Notes: generated by a model from the letters alone, not told the origin. A DNA stretch of 55,862 nucleotides from DATEVL01 sp035471625 (GCA_035471625.1 DATIPT010000176.1:1-55862); one strand, 5' to 3'. Shown: positions 7,405 to 16,296, counted from the stretch's first letter. Translations and numbers: made by a program.

Positions 7405-7950
7405 GTGTCTCGAATTGGACGACAGCCGGTCGAGCTGCCGGCGGGGGTCGAAGTCCAGATCCAGGGACCTCGGGTGATGGTGAAAGGCCCGAAGGGTGAG
7501 CTGGCGCGCACTTTCCCGTCCGAGATTCAGATTGAGATGAAGGAAGGAACCGTGCGGCTGCAGCGCGCCTCGGACGAGCCCCGGATCCGGGCGCTACACG
7601 GGCTTTCGAGAGCGCTCTTGAACAACATGGTCGTCGGCGTGAGCGATGGGTTCTCGCGCGAGCTGCAGGTCGAAGGTGTCGGGTACCGACCCGAGTTGGA
7701 CGGGAAGGACCTGGTGCTGCATGTCGGGTACTCGCACCCGGTGCGCGTGCCGCCTCCGGCCGGGATCACGTTCGATGTCGACGCCAAGGCGCGCCAGATC
7801 CGCGTTCACGGGTCTGACAAGGAACTGGTCGGACAGGTGGCCGCCGATATTCGCAAGGTGCGACCGCCCGAGCCCTACAAGGGCAAAGGGATCCGCTACG
7901 TGGGCGAGCGCGTCCGACACAAGGCCGGCAAGGCCGGCAAGGTGGCCTGA
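7405..7950 (+). CDS. rplF: Ribosomal protein L6 (uL6)
   Basis: 181 residues from GTG 7405, preceded by GGAGGAGGT (about 7391-7400). The product begins MSRIGRQPVELPAGVEV and ends in the L6 signature PEPYKGKGIRYVGERVRHKAGK. L6 lies near the sarcin-ricin loop and the GTPase-associated centre of the 50S subunit. It is followed two bases later by rplR. Confidence 0.96.
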   Translation: MSRIGRQPVELPAGVEVQIQGPRVMVKGPKGELARTFPSEIQIEMKEGTVRLQRASDEPRIRALHGLSRALLNNMVVGVSDGFSRELQVEGVGYRPELDGKDLVLHVGYSHPVRVPPPAGITFDVDAKARQIRVHGSDKELVGQVAADIRKVRPPEPYKGKGIRYVGERVRHKAGKAGKVA

Positions 7951-7952
7951 CG

Positions 7953-8318
7953 ATGGGGAAGAAGACACGTCGCGAGGCGCGGCTGCGCCGAAGGGAGCGG
8001 GTGCGGCAGAAGATCAGCGGAACGGCCGAGCGCCCGCGCTTGAATGTGTTCCGCAGCCTCGAGCAGATTTCGGTGCAGCTCATCGACGATGGCGCCGGAC
8101 AGACGGTCGCCTCGGCTTCGAGCCTCGAATCCGATGTCCGCTCGCAGCTGCAGGGGAAGACCAAGACCGAGCAGGCCAAGGCGGTCGGGGCCCTGATCGC
8201 CGAGCGCGCCCGGGCCAAGGGTATCCGCCAGGTCGTCTTCGATCGCGGCGGGTACCGGTACCACGGTCGGGTGCGGGCTTTGGCCGAATCGGCCCGTGAA
8301 TCCGGCCTAGAGTTCTGA
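7953..8318 (+). CDS. rplR: Ribosomal protein L18 (uL18)
   Basis: 121 residues. The basic N-terminus (RREARLRRRERVRQKISGT) is followed by RPRLNVFRSLEQISVQLID and, at the end, VVFDRGGYRYHGRVRALAESARESGLEF, both L18 hallmarks. L18 bridges 5S and 23S rRNA in the central protuberance together with L5. The spacing to rplF is two bases. Confidence 0.96.
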   Translation: MGKKTRREARLRRRERVRQKISGTAERPRLNVFRSLEQISVQLIDDGAGQTVASASSLESDVRSQLQGKTKTEQAKAVGALIAERARAKGIRQVVFDRGGYRYHGRVRALAESARESGLEF

Positions 8319-8345
8319 CGACCGTCAGGCGGGGAGAGGAGTCCT

Positions 8346-8874
<529 letters not shown>

Positions 8875-8882
<8 letters not shown>

Positions 8883-9066
8883 GTCGAAGGCGAAGGTGCT
8901 CCGGATCACCCTGGTGCGAAGCCCGATCGGCTACAACCAGACTCAGAAGAGGACCGTTCGGGCGCTGGGCCTGAGGCGTCTGAACCACACTGTCGAACAG
9001 CCGGATTCCCCGGCGGTGCGCGGGATGCTGCGCGCCGTCGAGCACTTGGTTCGGGTAGAGGAGTAG
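8875..9066 (+). CDS. rpmD: Ribosomal protein L30 (uL30)
   Basis: 63 residues, standard L30 size. The motif KVLRITLVRSPIGYNQTQK followed by LGLRRLNHTVEQPDSPAVRGML is diagnostic. L30 is a small 50S surface protein between S5 and L15 genes in the spc operon. It overlaps the end of rpsE and ends three bases before rplO, suggesting coupled translation. Confidence 0.95.
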
Positions 9067-9069
9067 GTC

Positions 9070-9519
9070 ATGAAACTGCACGATCTCAAGCCCAGGCCCG
9101 GCGCCCACCGCCGTCGCAAGCGGGTGGGGCAGGGGATCGCTGCCGGCCAGGGGAAGACTGCTGGCCGCGGCACCAAGGGTGAAGGCGCGCGCGCTGGCAC
9201 GGGCGGGAAGATCTTTCGCCAGGGTGGAAACCAGCCGTTCTTCCGGCGCCTCCCCTTCAAGCGGGGTTTCACCAATATCCGCCGGACCCAGTGGAACGAG
9301 GTCAACCTTGCTCGGCTGGAGGGGTTCGCCGCCGACAGCGAGGTCAACCCTGAGACTCTGGGCGAGGCCGGACTCCTCCGCGACCCAGGACTCCCGATCG
9401 TGCTGCTGGCCTATGGGGAGGTGGCGACGCCGCTTCGGGTGCGCGTCCATCGCATCAGCCGTGCGGCCAAGGCCAAGATCGAGAAGGCTGGGGGCTCGGT
9501 CGAGGTGATCGAGGGATGA
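9070..9519 (+). CDS. rplO: Ribosomal protein L15 (uL15)
   Basis: 149 residues. It starts MKLHDLKPRPGAHRRRKRVG, followed by the Gly-rich arm GTKGEGARAGTGGKIFRQGG that threads into 23S rRNA, then a globular C-terminal domain ending IEKAGGSVEVIEG. L15 is a late 50S assembly protein. Secretion gene secY follows 28 bases later. Confidence 0.96.
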   Translation: MKLHDLKPRPGAHRRRKRVGQGIAAGQGKTAGRGTKGEGARAGTGGKIFRQGGNQPFFRRLPFKRGFTNIRRTQWNEVNLARLEGFAADSEVNPETLGEAGLLRDPGLPIVLLAYGEVATPLRVRVHRISRAAKAKIEKAGGSVEVIEG

Positions 9520-9547
9520 CTGCGCCGCTTGGGCCCGGAGGGGAAGC

Positions 9548-10867
9548 ATGAGACGCTCGGCGTGGCGTTTCCTTTGGATTTCGCCCGATATCCGCAACCG
9601 ACTGCTGTTCACCGCCATGATCCTGGTGATCTATCGGTTCGCCGCGCATGTGCCGGTGCCCAACGTCAATCGGGCGGCGCTGGCCGGGCTGTTTGGCGAG
9701 ACGCCGCTGTTCAACCTGCTCGACCTTCTGTCAGGGGGCACGGTCTCGAATTTCTCCATCCTGGCGATGGGGGTCTATCCGTACATCACGGCCCAGATCA
9801 TCCTGCAGTTGCTGGTTCCGATCATCCCTTCACTGCAGCGCATGAGCGAGGAGGATCCCCGCCAGGCCCGCAAGTGGATGGAGCGCTGGACCTTCATCCT
9901 GGCCGTCCCCATGGCGGCGTTGAACGCCGTCGGACAGATTCAACTCTTTCAGCAGTTCGCCACGGCGCCGATCCTGAACGTGCCCTTCGGGCCCAACCTC
10001 TCGACGGCGACGATGATCATCACCATGACCGCCGGGACGATGTTCGCCATCTGGTTGGGCAACCTGATCTCCGAGTTCGGCCTGCGCAATCAGGGGCTTT
10101 CCATCATCATCTTCTCCGGGATCGTGGCCCGCATGCCGGCCAATTTCGCCAGCGTCCTGGCCAACGAGCAGACCCGGCTGGCGATGATGGTCGTCCTTCT
10201 GGTCGTGACGCTGGGGACGATCATCGCCATCGTGTACGTCCAGGAAGGCCGGCGCCACGTCCCCGTGATGTACCCCGGGCGGCGGGTCGGCAACCGGATG
10301 TCGATGCCGGTCAAGGGGACGTTGCCGTTGATGATCAATATGGCCGGGATGATCCCGCTGATCTTCGCCCAGTCTCTGATCACCCTGCCGGCGCTCTTGG
10401 CGCAGTTCTTCGTCGACTCCCAGTCGGAGTTCCTGCGCAACGCCGCCCTATGGATGCAGGCTACTTTTGGCGGCGGGTCGACGCAGTACTGGATCCTGTA
10501 CTTCCTCTTGGTCGTCGGCTTCACCTTCTTCTACACCGACGTGCTGTTCGCCCAGCAGAACTACGGCGAAAACCTGAAGCGGGCGGGGGCGCAGATCCCC
10601 GGGGTCACGCGTGGCGCGGCGACTCAGAAATACCTGACGCGGGTCCTGCGTCGGATCACGCTGCCGGGCGCCCTGTTCCTCGGGTTCATTGCGATCCTGC
10701 CGTTCCTTCTGACCTTGTTCCTGCCGACGGGAGGGTCGAATCCGGGCTTGCTGGCGACCTCGTCGGCGGGATTGCTGATCGTGGTCGGTGTCGTGCGTGA
10801 CGTTTATCGGTCGATCGAGGCCGAGCTGAAGCTGCGCGGCTACGACTCGGCCGTGCTCGTGCGCTAG
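9548..10867 (+). CDS. secY: Preprotein translocase subunit SecY
   Basis: 439 residues with about ten hydrophobic helices. It forms the protein-conducting channel of the cytoplasmic membrane with SecE and SecG and takes substrates from SecA or the ribosome. Visible marks are the plug and second-helix region (FNLLDLLSGGTVSNFSILAMG), GVYPYITAQIILQLL, and the cytoplasmic loops RQARKWMERW and GRRVGNRMSMP, used for ribosome or SecA contact. It starts at ATG 28 bases after rplO and ends eight bases before adk, the usual spc-operon position. Confidence 0.97.
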   Translation: MRRSAWRFLWISPDIRNRLLFTAMILVIYRFAAHVPVPNVNRAALAGLFGETPLFNLLDLLSGGTVSNFSILAMGVYPYITAQIILQLLVPIIPSLQRMSEEDPRQARKWMERWTFILAVPMAALNAVGQIQLFQQFATAPILNVPFGPNLSTATMIITMTAGTMFAIWLGNLISEFGLRNQGLSIIIFSGIVARMPANFASVLANEQTRLAMMVVLLVVTLGTIIAIVYVQEGRRHVPVMYPGRRVGNRMSMPVKGTLPLMINMAGMIPLIFAQSLITLPALLAQFFVDSQSEFLRNAALWMQATFGGGSTQYWILYFLLVVGFTFFYTDVLFAQQNYGENLKRAGAQIPGVTRGAATQKYLTRVLRRITLPGALFLGFIAILPFLLTLFLPTGGSNPGLLATSSAGLLIVVGVVRDVYRSIEAELKLRGYDSAVLVR

Positions 10868-10875
10868 GGATACGC

Positions 10876-11538
10876 GTGTCACAGCTGGTCATCCTGCTCG
10901 GACCGCCAGGGGCGGGAAAGGGAACCCAAGCGCGAACGCTGACGGAGCACTTGGGGATCCCCCACATCTCCAGCGGCGACCTTTTCCGTGAGCACGTCGC
11001 GGCGCGGACCGAGCTGGGCAAGAACGCACAATCGTACCTGGATCAGGGCTTGCTCGTGCCCGACGACGTGACGATCGGGATGATCGAAGACCGGCTGGCC
11101 CGACCGGATTGCGCCCAAGGCGCCCTGCTGGACGGCTTCCCGCGGACGGTCGCTCAGGCCGAAGCACTCGACAGGATTCTGGCGGAGCGGGGCGAGAAGA
11201 TCCTGCTGGTTGCCAAGATCGCCGTCGAGCCCGAGATCCTGGTGCGGAGGCTGTCCGGCCGGAGGACCTGCCGCAAGGCCGGTCACATCTTCCACACGGA
11301 GCACTCGCCGCCGAAGAAACCCGGGGTGTGCGACGTGGATGGATCGGAGTTGATTCAGCGGGAAGATGATCGGCCGGCCACCGTGGAGAAGAGGATTCGG
11401 GTTTACAACGAGCGGACTGCGCCGCTGGAGGCCTACTACCGGGATCACGGCCTGGTCGTCGAGTTCGACGGCGAGCGGCCGATGGCCGAGGTGACCGAGG
11501 CGGTCCTGCGGGAGATCAGGCAAAGGACACCGGGATGA
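10876..11538 (+). CDS. adk: Adenylate kinase
   Basis: 220 residues from GTG 10876. It interconverts ATP + AMP and 2 ADP in the cytoplasm. The P-loop is GPPGAGKGT (9-17), the AMP-site motif is DGFPRT (86-91), and the long LID of type-L kinases spans about 128-165. In Gram-positive-type enzymes the LID holds zinc through four residues; here C132 and C152 remain and D155 matches the Asp seen in Bacillus, but the second Cys of the first pair is Ala135, so the site is incomplete. Its stop overlaps the map start (ATGA). Confidence 0.97.
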   Translation: MSQLVILLGPPGAGKGTQARTLTEHLGIPHISSGDLFREHVAARTELGKNAQSYLDQGLLVPDDVTIGMIEDRLARPDCAQGALLDGFPRTVAQAEALDRILAERGEKILLVAKIAVEPEILVRRLSGRRTCRKAGHIFHTEHSPPKKPGVCDVDGSELIQREDDRPATVEKRIRVYNERTAPLEAYYRDHGLVVEFDGERPMAEVTEAVLREIRQRTPG

Positions 11539-12401
11539 CGTGGCGACGGGGAATTGAGGTCAAGAGCGAGGCCGAACTGGCGCGCATGCGCCGGGCCGGG
11601 CAGGTCAACGCCGAAGCGTTGGCGGCCGCGGCGGCCCTCGTGCGCCCCGGCGTGACCACGGCCGAGATCGATGCGGCCGCCGCGGATGTCCTGCGGCGTC
11701 ACGGCGCCAGCCCGGCGTTCCTCGGGTATCCGGGGCCGTACCCGTACCCGGCGGTGACGACGGTCAGCGTCAACGACGAGCTGGTGCACGGGATCCCCAG
11801 TGACCGCCGGCTGAAGCAAGGGGATATCGTCAGCATTGACTGCGGTGCGATCGTCGACGGTTTCGTCGGCGACTCGGCCCTGACCCTTCCGGTCGGCGAG
11901 ATTTCCCCGGAGGCGTGGCGGCTGCTCGAGGCGACCCTGTCCGGCCTGTGGGCGGGGATCGGGGCGAGCAAGGTCGGGAAGCGCACCGGTGACATCTCGG
12001 CGGCCATTCAACACGCGGTCGAGAGCCGGGGGTTTCAGGTCACCCGGGACTACACCGGCCACGGCGTCGGGCGTTCGATGCATGAGGACCCGCAAGTGCC
12101 CAACTTCGGCGCGGCGGGGAAGGGACCCGCCCTGCGGGCTGGGATGACGCTGGCGCTAGAGCCCATGGTCCTGGCCGGCCGCCCCGAGACTCGGGTTTTG
12201 GCCGACGGATGGACTGTGGCGTCGCGCGATGGACGGCCGACGGCCCATTTCGAGCACACCGTGGCGGTGACGGCCGATGGACCGGTCGTCCTGACAACGT
12301 GGGAGGACGCCAAGCTGGACGGGTCTCTGCCCGCTTGGTATAATGACTACTTTGCCGGTCTGCCTTGGCCGGAGATGGAGCAGGGAGTGATTGAGCGATG
12401 A
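11535..12401 (+). CDS. map: Methionine aminopeptidase, type I
   Basis: 288 residues, somewhat longer than the usual 250 because of a C-terminal tail after residue 255. It removes the initiator methionine from new proteins. All metal ligands are visible: D102, D113, H176, E209 and E240, plus the substrate His85 in ELVHGIP. The tail ends IERLMEQ-like residues that reach the rpmJ start; the stop TGA overlaps rpmJ by four bases. The IF-1 gene that normally follows map is not present here. Confidence 0.96.
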   Translation: MTWRRGIEVKSEAELARMRRAGQVNAEALAAAAALVRPGVTTAEIDAAAADVLRRHGASPAFLGYPGPYPYPAVTTVSVNDELVHGIPSDRRLKQGDIVSIDCGAIVDGFVGDSALTLPVGEISPEAWRLLEATLSGLWAGIGASKVGKRTGDISAAIQHAVESRGFQVTRDYTGHGVGRSMHEDPQVPNFGAAGKGPALRAGMTLALEPMVLAGRPETRVLADGWTVASRDGRPTAHFEHTVAVTADGPVVLTTWEDAKLDGSLPAWYNDYFAGLPWPEMEQGVIER

Positions 12402-12511
12402 AGGTTTCATCCTCGGTGCGCAAGCGATGCCCGAAGTGCAAGATCGTGCGGCGGAACCGCCGCGTGTATGTGATTTGCGAGAATCCGCGACATAAGCAGC
12501 GACAGGGATAG
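12398..12511 (+). CDS. rpmJ: Ribosomal protein L36 (bL36), zinc type
   Basis: 37 residues: MKVSSSVRKRCPKCKIVRRN, then VYVICENPRHKQRQG. The C-x2-C...C...H zinc set is complete, so this is the zinc form. L36 is the smallest 50S protein and sits near the base of the L7/L12 stalk. ATG 12398 overlaps the map stop codon, and rpsM begins four bases after its stop. Confidence 0.96.
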   Translation: MKVSSSVRKRCPKCKIVRRNRRVYVICENPRHKQRQG

Positions 12512-12515
12512 GCGC

Positions 12516-12905
12516 ATGGCCAGAATCGAAGGCGTTGACCTTCCACGAGAGAAGCGGGTCGAGATCGGTCTGACCTACTTGTACGGCATCGGGCGGACGC
12601 GCGCCCGGCGCATGTTGTCGGCGACGGGCGTCAGCCCGGATACCCGCGTGCGCGATCTGACCGAGGACGAGATCACCCGCCTGCGCGACTTCATCTCCCA
12701 GAACTACACCGTGGAGGGTGAACTGCGCCGTGAGGTGCAGATGCGCATCAAGCGGCTGATCGATATTGGCAGCTACCGCGGGCTCCGGCACCGGCGCAAC
12801 CTTCCGGCACGGGGACAGCGGACGCGCACCAATGCTCGGACCCGGAAGGGCCCGAAGAAGACCGTCGCCGGTCGTGGTCGACGGCGCGGCGCCAAGAAGA
12901 AGTAA
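12516..12905 (+). CDS. rpsM: Ribosomal protein S13 (uS13)
   Basis: 129 residues. It starts MARIEGVDLPREKRVEIGL and has the helix-hairpin region LTYLYGIGRTRARRML, with the C-terminal RGLRHRRNLPARGQRTRTNA that contacts P-site tRNA. A lysine-rich tail follows. S13 forms intersubunit bridges in the 30S head. The gene is separated from rpsK by an unusually long, structured spacer. Confidence 0.97.
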   Translation: MARIEGVDLPREKRVEIGLTYLYGIGRTRARRMLSATGVSPDTRVRDLTEDEITRLRDFISQNYTVEGELRREVQMRIKRLIDIGSYRGLRHRRNLPARGQRTRTNARTRKGPKKTVAGRGRRRGAKKK

Positions 12906-13034
12906 CCCGGCCGCGGGCGTTGCGCCTGCGCCGGACGGAGCGGGGACTTCCTTCCCCCCGCGCGGCTGCCCCGTCCGGCTCGGAGCTTCGACCCGGCCTC
13001 TTGTTGCGACAACAACGCGGGAAGGCGGATACGA
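12906..13034 (+). promoter_or_regulatory. Structured rpsM-rpsK spacer with nested hairpins
   Basis: 129 bases with no gene. A 9-bp perfect stem GCCGGACGG (12930-12938) with CCGTCCGGC (12971-12979) encloses a second hairpin GCGGGG (12940-12945) with CCCCGC (12956-12961). No T-tract follows, so this is not a classical terminator. In most bacteria rpsM and rpsK are nearly adjacent, so the spacer may carry a ribosomal-protein binding or processing site. That role is inferred. Confidence 0.4.
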
Positions 13035-13436
13035 ATGGTTCGAAAGACGAAGGCGACACGTCGGGCGGGCAAGACCAAGGCTCGTCGCACGCTGGCCCAT
13101 GGGCGGGTCCACATCCACGCCACGTTCAACAATACGATCGTGACGATCACCGACACCCAGGGGAACGCCGTCCTTTCGGGCTCGGCCGGACGGGCCGGGT
13201 TCAAGGGCTCGCGCAAGAGCACGCCCTTTGCGGCGCGAATGGCCGCGCAGGAAACGATGGCGGCGGCGGCCGAGCTGGGGCTCCAAGAAGTGGACATCTT
13301 CGTCAAGGGCCCCGGTCCCGGGCGCGAGGCGGCAATCCGCGCCGTGCAGGCCTCGGGGATCCGGGTTCGCCTGCTCAGCGACGTCACGCCGATCCCGCAC
13401 AACGGTTGCCGGCCTCCGAAGAAGCGCCGGATGTGA
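13035..13436 (+). CDS. rpsK: Ribosomal protein S11 (uS11)
   Basis: 133 residues. After a basic N-terminus the S11 core shows GRVHIHATFNNTIVTITD, GFKGSRKSTPFAAR and the C-terminal signature DVTPIPHNGCRPPKKRRM. S11 lies in the 30S platform near the E site. It is preceded by GGGAAGGCGG and followed by a 51-base spacer able to fold before rpsD. Confidence 0.97.
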   Translation: MVRKTKATRRAGKTKARRTLAHGRVHIHATFNNTIVTITDTQGNAVLSGSAGRAGFKGSRKSTPFAARMAAQETMAAAAELGLQEVDIFVKGPGPGREAAIRAVQASGIRVRLLSDVTPIPHNGCRPPKKRRM

Positions 13437-13487
13437 GTGGGGCGCTTCCCGCGGGCGCAGCGCCCCTGGGAAGCTGAAAAGGAAACT
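13437..13487 (+). promoter_or_regulatory. rpsK-rpsD spacer with interleaved complementary arms
   Basis: The spacer holds two overlapping complementary pairs in the order A-B-A'-B'. GGGGCGC (13439-13445) pairs with GCGCCCC (13460-13466), and GCTTCCC (13444-13450) pairs with GGGAAGC (13468-13474). They can form alternative hairpins or, with a shortened first stem, a tight pseudoknot. The second pair ends 14 bases before the rpsD start. E. coli S4 represses the alpha operon through a pseudoknot, but in front of rpsM; any link here is inference. Confidence 0.4.
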
Positions 13488-14126
13488 ATGGCCAAGTACA
13501 CAGGACCCGTCTGCAAGCTGTGCCGCAGGGAAGGCGAGAAGCTCTTCCTTAAAGGACAGCGGTGCTTCACGCCCAAGTGCGCCTTCGAGCGCCGGGGCTA
13601 TCCCCCTGGGGATCACGGTCGGGATGCCCAGTTCCGCCGGCGCCGCGTCTCCGACTTCAGCCGCCAGCTGCGCGAGAAGCAGAAGGCTCGCCGCCTGTAT
13701 GGAACGAGCGAGCGGCAATTCCGTCGCTTCTACCAGCGAGCGCTCAAGCGGCGCGGCGTCACCGGACAGTACCTCCTGACGACACTCGAGCGCCGCCTAG
13801 ACAACGTCGTCTTCCGTCTCGGCTATGCCGAGAACCGGGCCCACGCCCGGCTGCTGGTGACGCATGGACATTTCAATGTCAACGGCCGGCGGACCGATGT
13901 CCCGTCTTTGATCGTCCGTCCCGGTGACGTGATTGAAGTGCGCGCCGGCTCGCGCCAGCGCCCGTACTTCAAGGGGCTCGGAACGCTCGCCGAGACCCGG
14001 ACGGCTCCCCGGTGGCTCGAGCGCGACGTTCGTGCCCTTTCCGGGACAGTGCTGACCGAGCCAGAGCGACAAGACATCGACGCCACGCTGAACGAACAGC
14101 TGATCGTCGAGTACTACTCCCGCTAG
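13488..14126 (+). CDS. rpsD: Ribosomal protein S4 (uS4), zinc type
   Basis: 212 residues from ATG 13488 (MAKYTGPVCKLCRREGEKL), preceded by AAGGAAA. The frame is open upstream, but that part is the structured spacer. Cysteines at C9-x2-C12 and C26-x4-C31 form the N-terminal zinc knuckle of the C+ form. The S4 RNA-binding domain is at about residues 102-165 (ERRLDNVVFRLGYAENRAHA). S4 starts 30S assembly, acts in fidelity, and can act as an autorepressor in other bacteria. Confidence 0.96.
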   Translation: MAKYTGPVCKLCRREGEKLFLKGQRCFTPKCAFERRGYPPGDHGRDAQFRRRRVSDFSRQLREKQKARRLYGTSERQFRRFYQRALKRRGVTGQYLLTTLERRLDNVVFRLGYAENRAHARLLVTHGHFNVNGRRTDVPSLIVRPGDVIEVRAGSRQRPYFKGLGTLAETRTAPRWLERDVRALSGTVLTEPERQDIDATLNEQLIVEYYSR

Positions 14127-14145
14127 CGCGCCGCCGGAGGGTGAC

Positions 14146-15147
14146 ATGGTTTTTAGCACCAGTATGGTGATGCCCAAGATCGAACGCGAAGCCGTGGCGC
14201 GCAACTACGGAAAGTTCGTCATCAGCCCACTCGAGCGTGGTTACGGAATCACGCTGGGGAATGCCATGCGGCGGGTCTTGCTCTCGTCGCTGGAAGGGGC
14301 GGCGGTGACGTCGATCCGGATCAACGACGCCTCCCACGAGTTCACTGATATCCCCGGCGTACGGGAGGATGTGCTGCAGGTGATGCTCAACCTGAAGCAA
14401 CTGCGGCTGATTCTGCATGAGGGCGATTCGGCCCGGCTTCGCCTCGACGTCCAGGGCGAGGGTGTGGTCACGGCCGCCGACGTCTTGGCGCCGGCAGAGG
14501 CCGAGATCGTCAATCCCGAGCTCTACCTGTTTACCGTGGACGACGAAAAGGCGCACGTCGAGATCGAGATGAACGTGCAACGCGGCCGAGGCTATTCGCC
14601 TTCGGATGAACGCGGCCGGCTCCCGATCGGCGAGCTGCCGACCGACGCCATCTTCAGCCCGGTCCGCCGCGTCCACCATGAGGTCGGGCGCGCCCGGGTC
14701 GGACAGGACACGAACTTCGATCGCTTGATGGTCGAAATCTGGACCGATGGAACGATCAAGCCGGAAGCGGCCCTCAGCCGAAGCGCCCAGATCCTGATGG
14801 CCCACCTGCGGGATATCGGCGGGGTCACTGAAGAAAGTCTGGTCGCCGCTGCGACCCGCGAGGAACAACCGCGCAAGGCGAGCGAGATCTACGAAATCCC
14901 GATCGAGAACCTGGATCTCTCGGTCCGGGTCTTCAATTCCCTCAAGCGGACCGGCATCACGACCGTTGGGGAAGTCCTCGACATGCTCGAGAAAGGCCCC
15001 GACGCGATGCTTTCAATCCGCAACTTCGGCGAGAAGAGCCTCGATGAACTCCGCGAACGGCTGGTCGAGAAGGGCTACCTGCCGGCGGACGACGCCGAGG
15101 CGGAACTCGTGGACGAGGGCGAGCCGGCGGCGCCGGCGGTGGAGTGA
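14146..15147 (+). CDS. rpoA: RNA polymerase alpha subunit
   Basis: 333 residues. The N-terminal domain (about 1-230) dimerises and assembles beta and beta'; it shows GYGITLGNAMRRVLLSSLEGAAVTS. The C-terminal domain (about 255-320, starting near LDLSVRVFNSLKRTGITTVG) contacts UP-elements and activators. A short acidic tail ends the protein. ATG 14146 has GGAGGGTGAC upstream; ATG 14164 is an alternative. It follows rpsD by 19 bases. Confidence 0.97.
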   Translation: MVFSTSMVMPKIEREAVARNYGKFVISPLERGYGITLGNAMRRVLLSSLEGAAVTSIRINDASHEFTDIPGVREDVLQVMLNLKQLRLILHEGDSARLRLDVQGEGVVTAADVLAPAEAEIVNPELYLFTVDDEKAHVEIEMNVQRGRGYSPSDERGRLPIGELPTDAIFSPVRRVHHEVGRARVGQDTNFDRLMVEIWTDGTIKPEAALSRSAQILMAHLRDIGGVTEESLVAAATREEQPRKASEIYEIPIENLDLSVRVFNSLKRTGITTVGEVLDMLEKGPDAMLSIRNFGEKSLDELRERLVEKGYLPADDAEAELVDEGEPAAPAVE

Positions 15148-15154
15148 GGGTAGC

Positions 15155-15532
15155 ATGAGACACCGCGTATCGGGCTACCGCCTGGGGCGTTCGACCGGCC
15201 AGCGTACCGCGCTGCGGCGCAGCCTGGTCACCGAGCTGTTCCGCCATGAGCGGATCCGGACGACCCAGACCAAGGCAGCGGCCGTGCGCACCGAGGCCGA
15301 GCGCCTGATCACCCGCGCCAAGCGCGGGACGGCGGCGGGCGATGCCCGAGCCGTTCAGGCTCGCCGGCTGGTGGCGGCCCGGCTCAACGACCCGGAGATC
15401 GTCAAGAAGCTCTTCGATGAGATCGCCCCGCGCTACGCCGCGCGTCCCGGAGGCTACACGCGCGTCGTCAAGCTCGGACCGCGCGATGGGGATGCGGCCG
15501 AGATGGTCTATCTGGAACTGGTGGAAGAATAG
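15155..15532 (+). CDS. rplQ: Ribosomal protein L17 (bL17)
   Basis: 125 residues from ATG 15155 (MRHRVSGYRLGRSTGQRTAL), the conserved start; the open frame extends upstream into rpoA but that part is not L17. The C-terminal YTRVVKLGPRDGDAAEMVYLELV is diagnostic. L17 lies near the tunnel exit. It begins seven bases after rpoA, in the usual alpha-operon place. Confidence 0.97.
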   Translation: MRHRVSGYRLGRSTGQRTALRRSLVTELFRHERIRTTQTKAAAVRTEAERLITRAKRGTAAGDARAVQARRLVAARLNDPEIVKKLFDEIAPRYAARPGGYTRVVKLGPRDGDAAEMVYLELVEE

Positions 15533-15552
15533 GTCCGCCGGAGCGCGGACCG

Positions 15553-16296
15553 ATGGCAGATTACCAATCGATCCTTGCCTACGACGGAACCGAGTTCGCC
15601 GGGTTCCAGCGTCAGCGCGGCCGTCGTACAGTGCAGGGGGAAGTCGAGCAGGCCTTGGGTCGCTTGGGGTGGAAGGAGCGATCCCTGCGCGCCGCCGGGC
15701 GCACCGATACCGGCGTGCACGCCACCGGCCAGGTGTTCGCCTTCCGCCTGTCGTGGTCGCGAAGCGTCGACGGGCTCACCGGAGCACTGAACGCGCACTT
15801 GCCTTCGGATGCGTCCGTCCTGCAGACCCAGGAAGCTCCGGCCGGGTTCCACCCGCGGTACGCCGCCCGATGGCGTCGCTACCGGTACCGGCTGGTCGCT
15901 TCGGCCGTGCGCCAACCGTTGCGAGAACGCTACGCCTGGAGGGTCTGGCCGACCCCCGATTTTCGGGCGATGCAGTTGGCCGCACGAGCGCTGATCGGCG
16001 AGCACGATTTCGGCGGTTTCGGGACGGCCCCCCGGGCAGACGGGCATACCGTGCGGATGGTCTACCGGGCGGATTGGGAGCAGGCCGGGGACGAGACCGC
16101 GTTCGTCATCGAGGCCAACGCCTTCCTGTATCGGATGGTGAGACGTCTCGTCGGGGCCTTGGTGGCGGTCGGTCAGGGAACCGAGACCCCGACATCATTC
16201 GCGGCCCGGATCGACGATCGCGCCGACGGATGGCAAGGAAAACTGGCTCCGGCCCGGGGATTGTGCCTGGAGGCCGTGGGCTTCGAAGACCGTTGA
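15553..16296 (+). CDS. truA: tRNA pseudouridine(38-40) synthase TruA
   Basis: 247 residues. It isomerises U38-U40 in the anticodon arm of tRNAs. The catalytic Asp is D52 in the motif GRTDTGVHATGQ, and YDGTEFAGFQ (10-19) and FLYRMVRRLVG near residue 195 are further family marks. Located between rplQ and rplM, as in many Firmicutes and Chloroflexota, so it is probably transcribed with the ribosomal genes. Confidence 0.96.
   Translation: MADYQSILAYDGTEFAGFQRQRGRRTVQGEVEQALGRLGWKERSLRAAGRTDTGVHATGQVFAFRLSWSRSVDGLTGALNAHLPSDASVLQTQEAPAGFHPRYAARWRRYRYRLVASAVRQPLRERYAWRVWPTPDFRAMQLAARALIGEHDFGGFGTAPRADGHTVRMVYRADWEQAGDETAFVIEANAFLYRMVRRLVGALVAVGQGTETPTSFAARIDDRADGWQGKLAPARGLCLEAVGFEDR

Noticed and set aside
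12156..13718. 520-codon minus-strand frame opposite map-rpsD
   Set aside because: Antisense to conserved r-protein genes and spans their regulatory spacers; no family motif.
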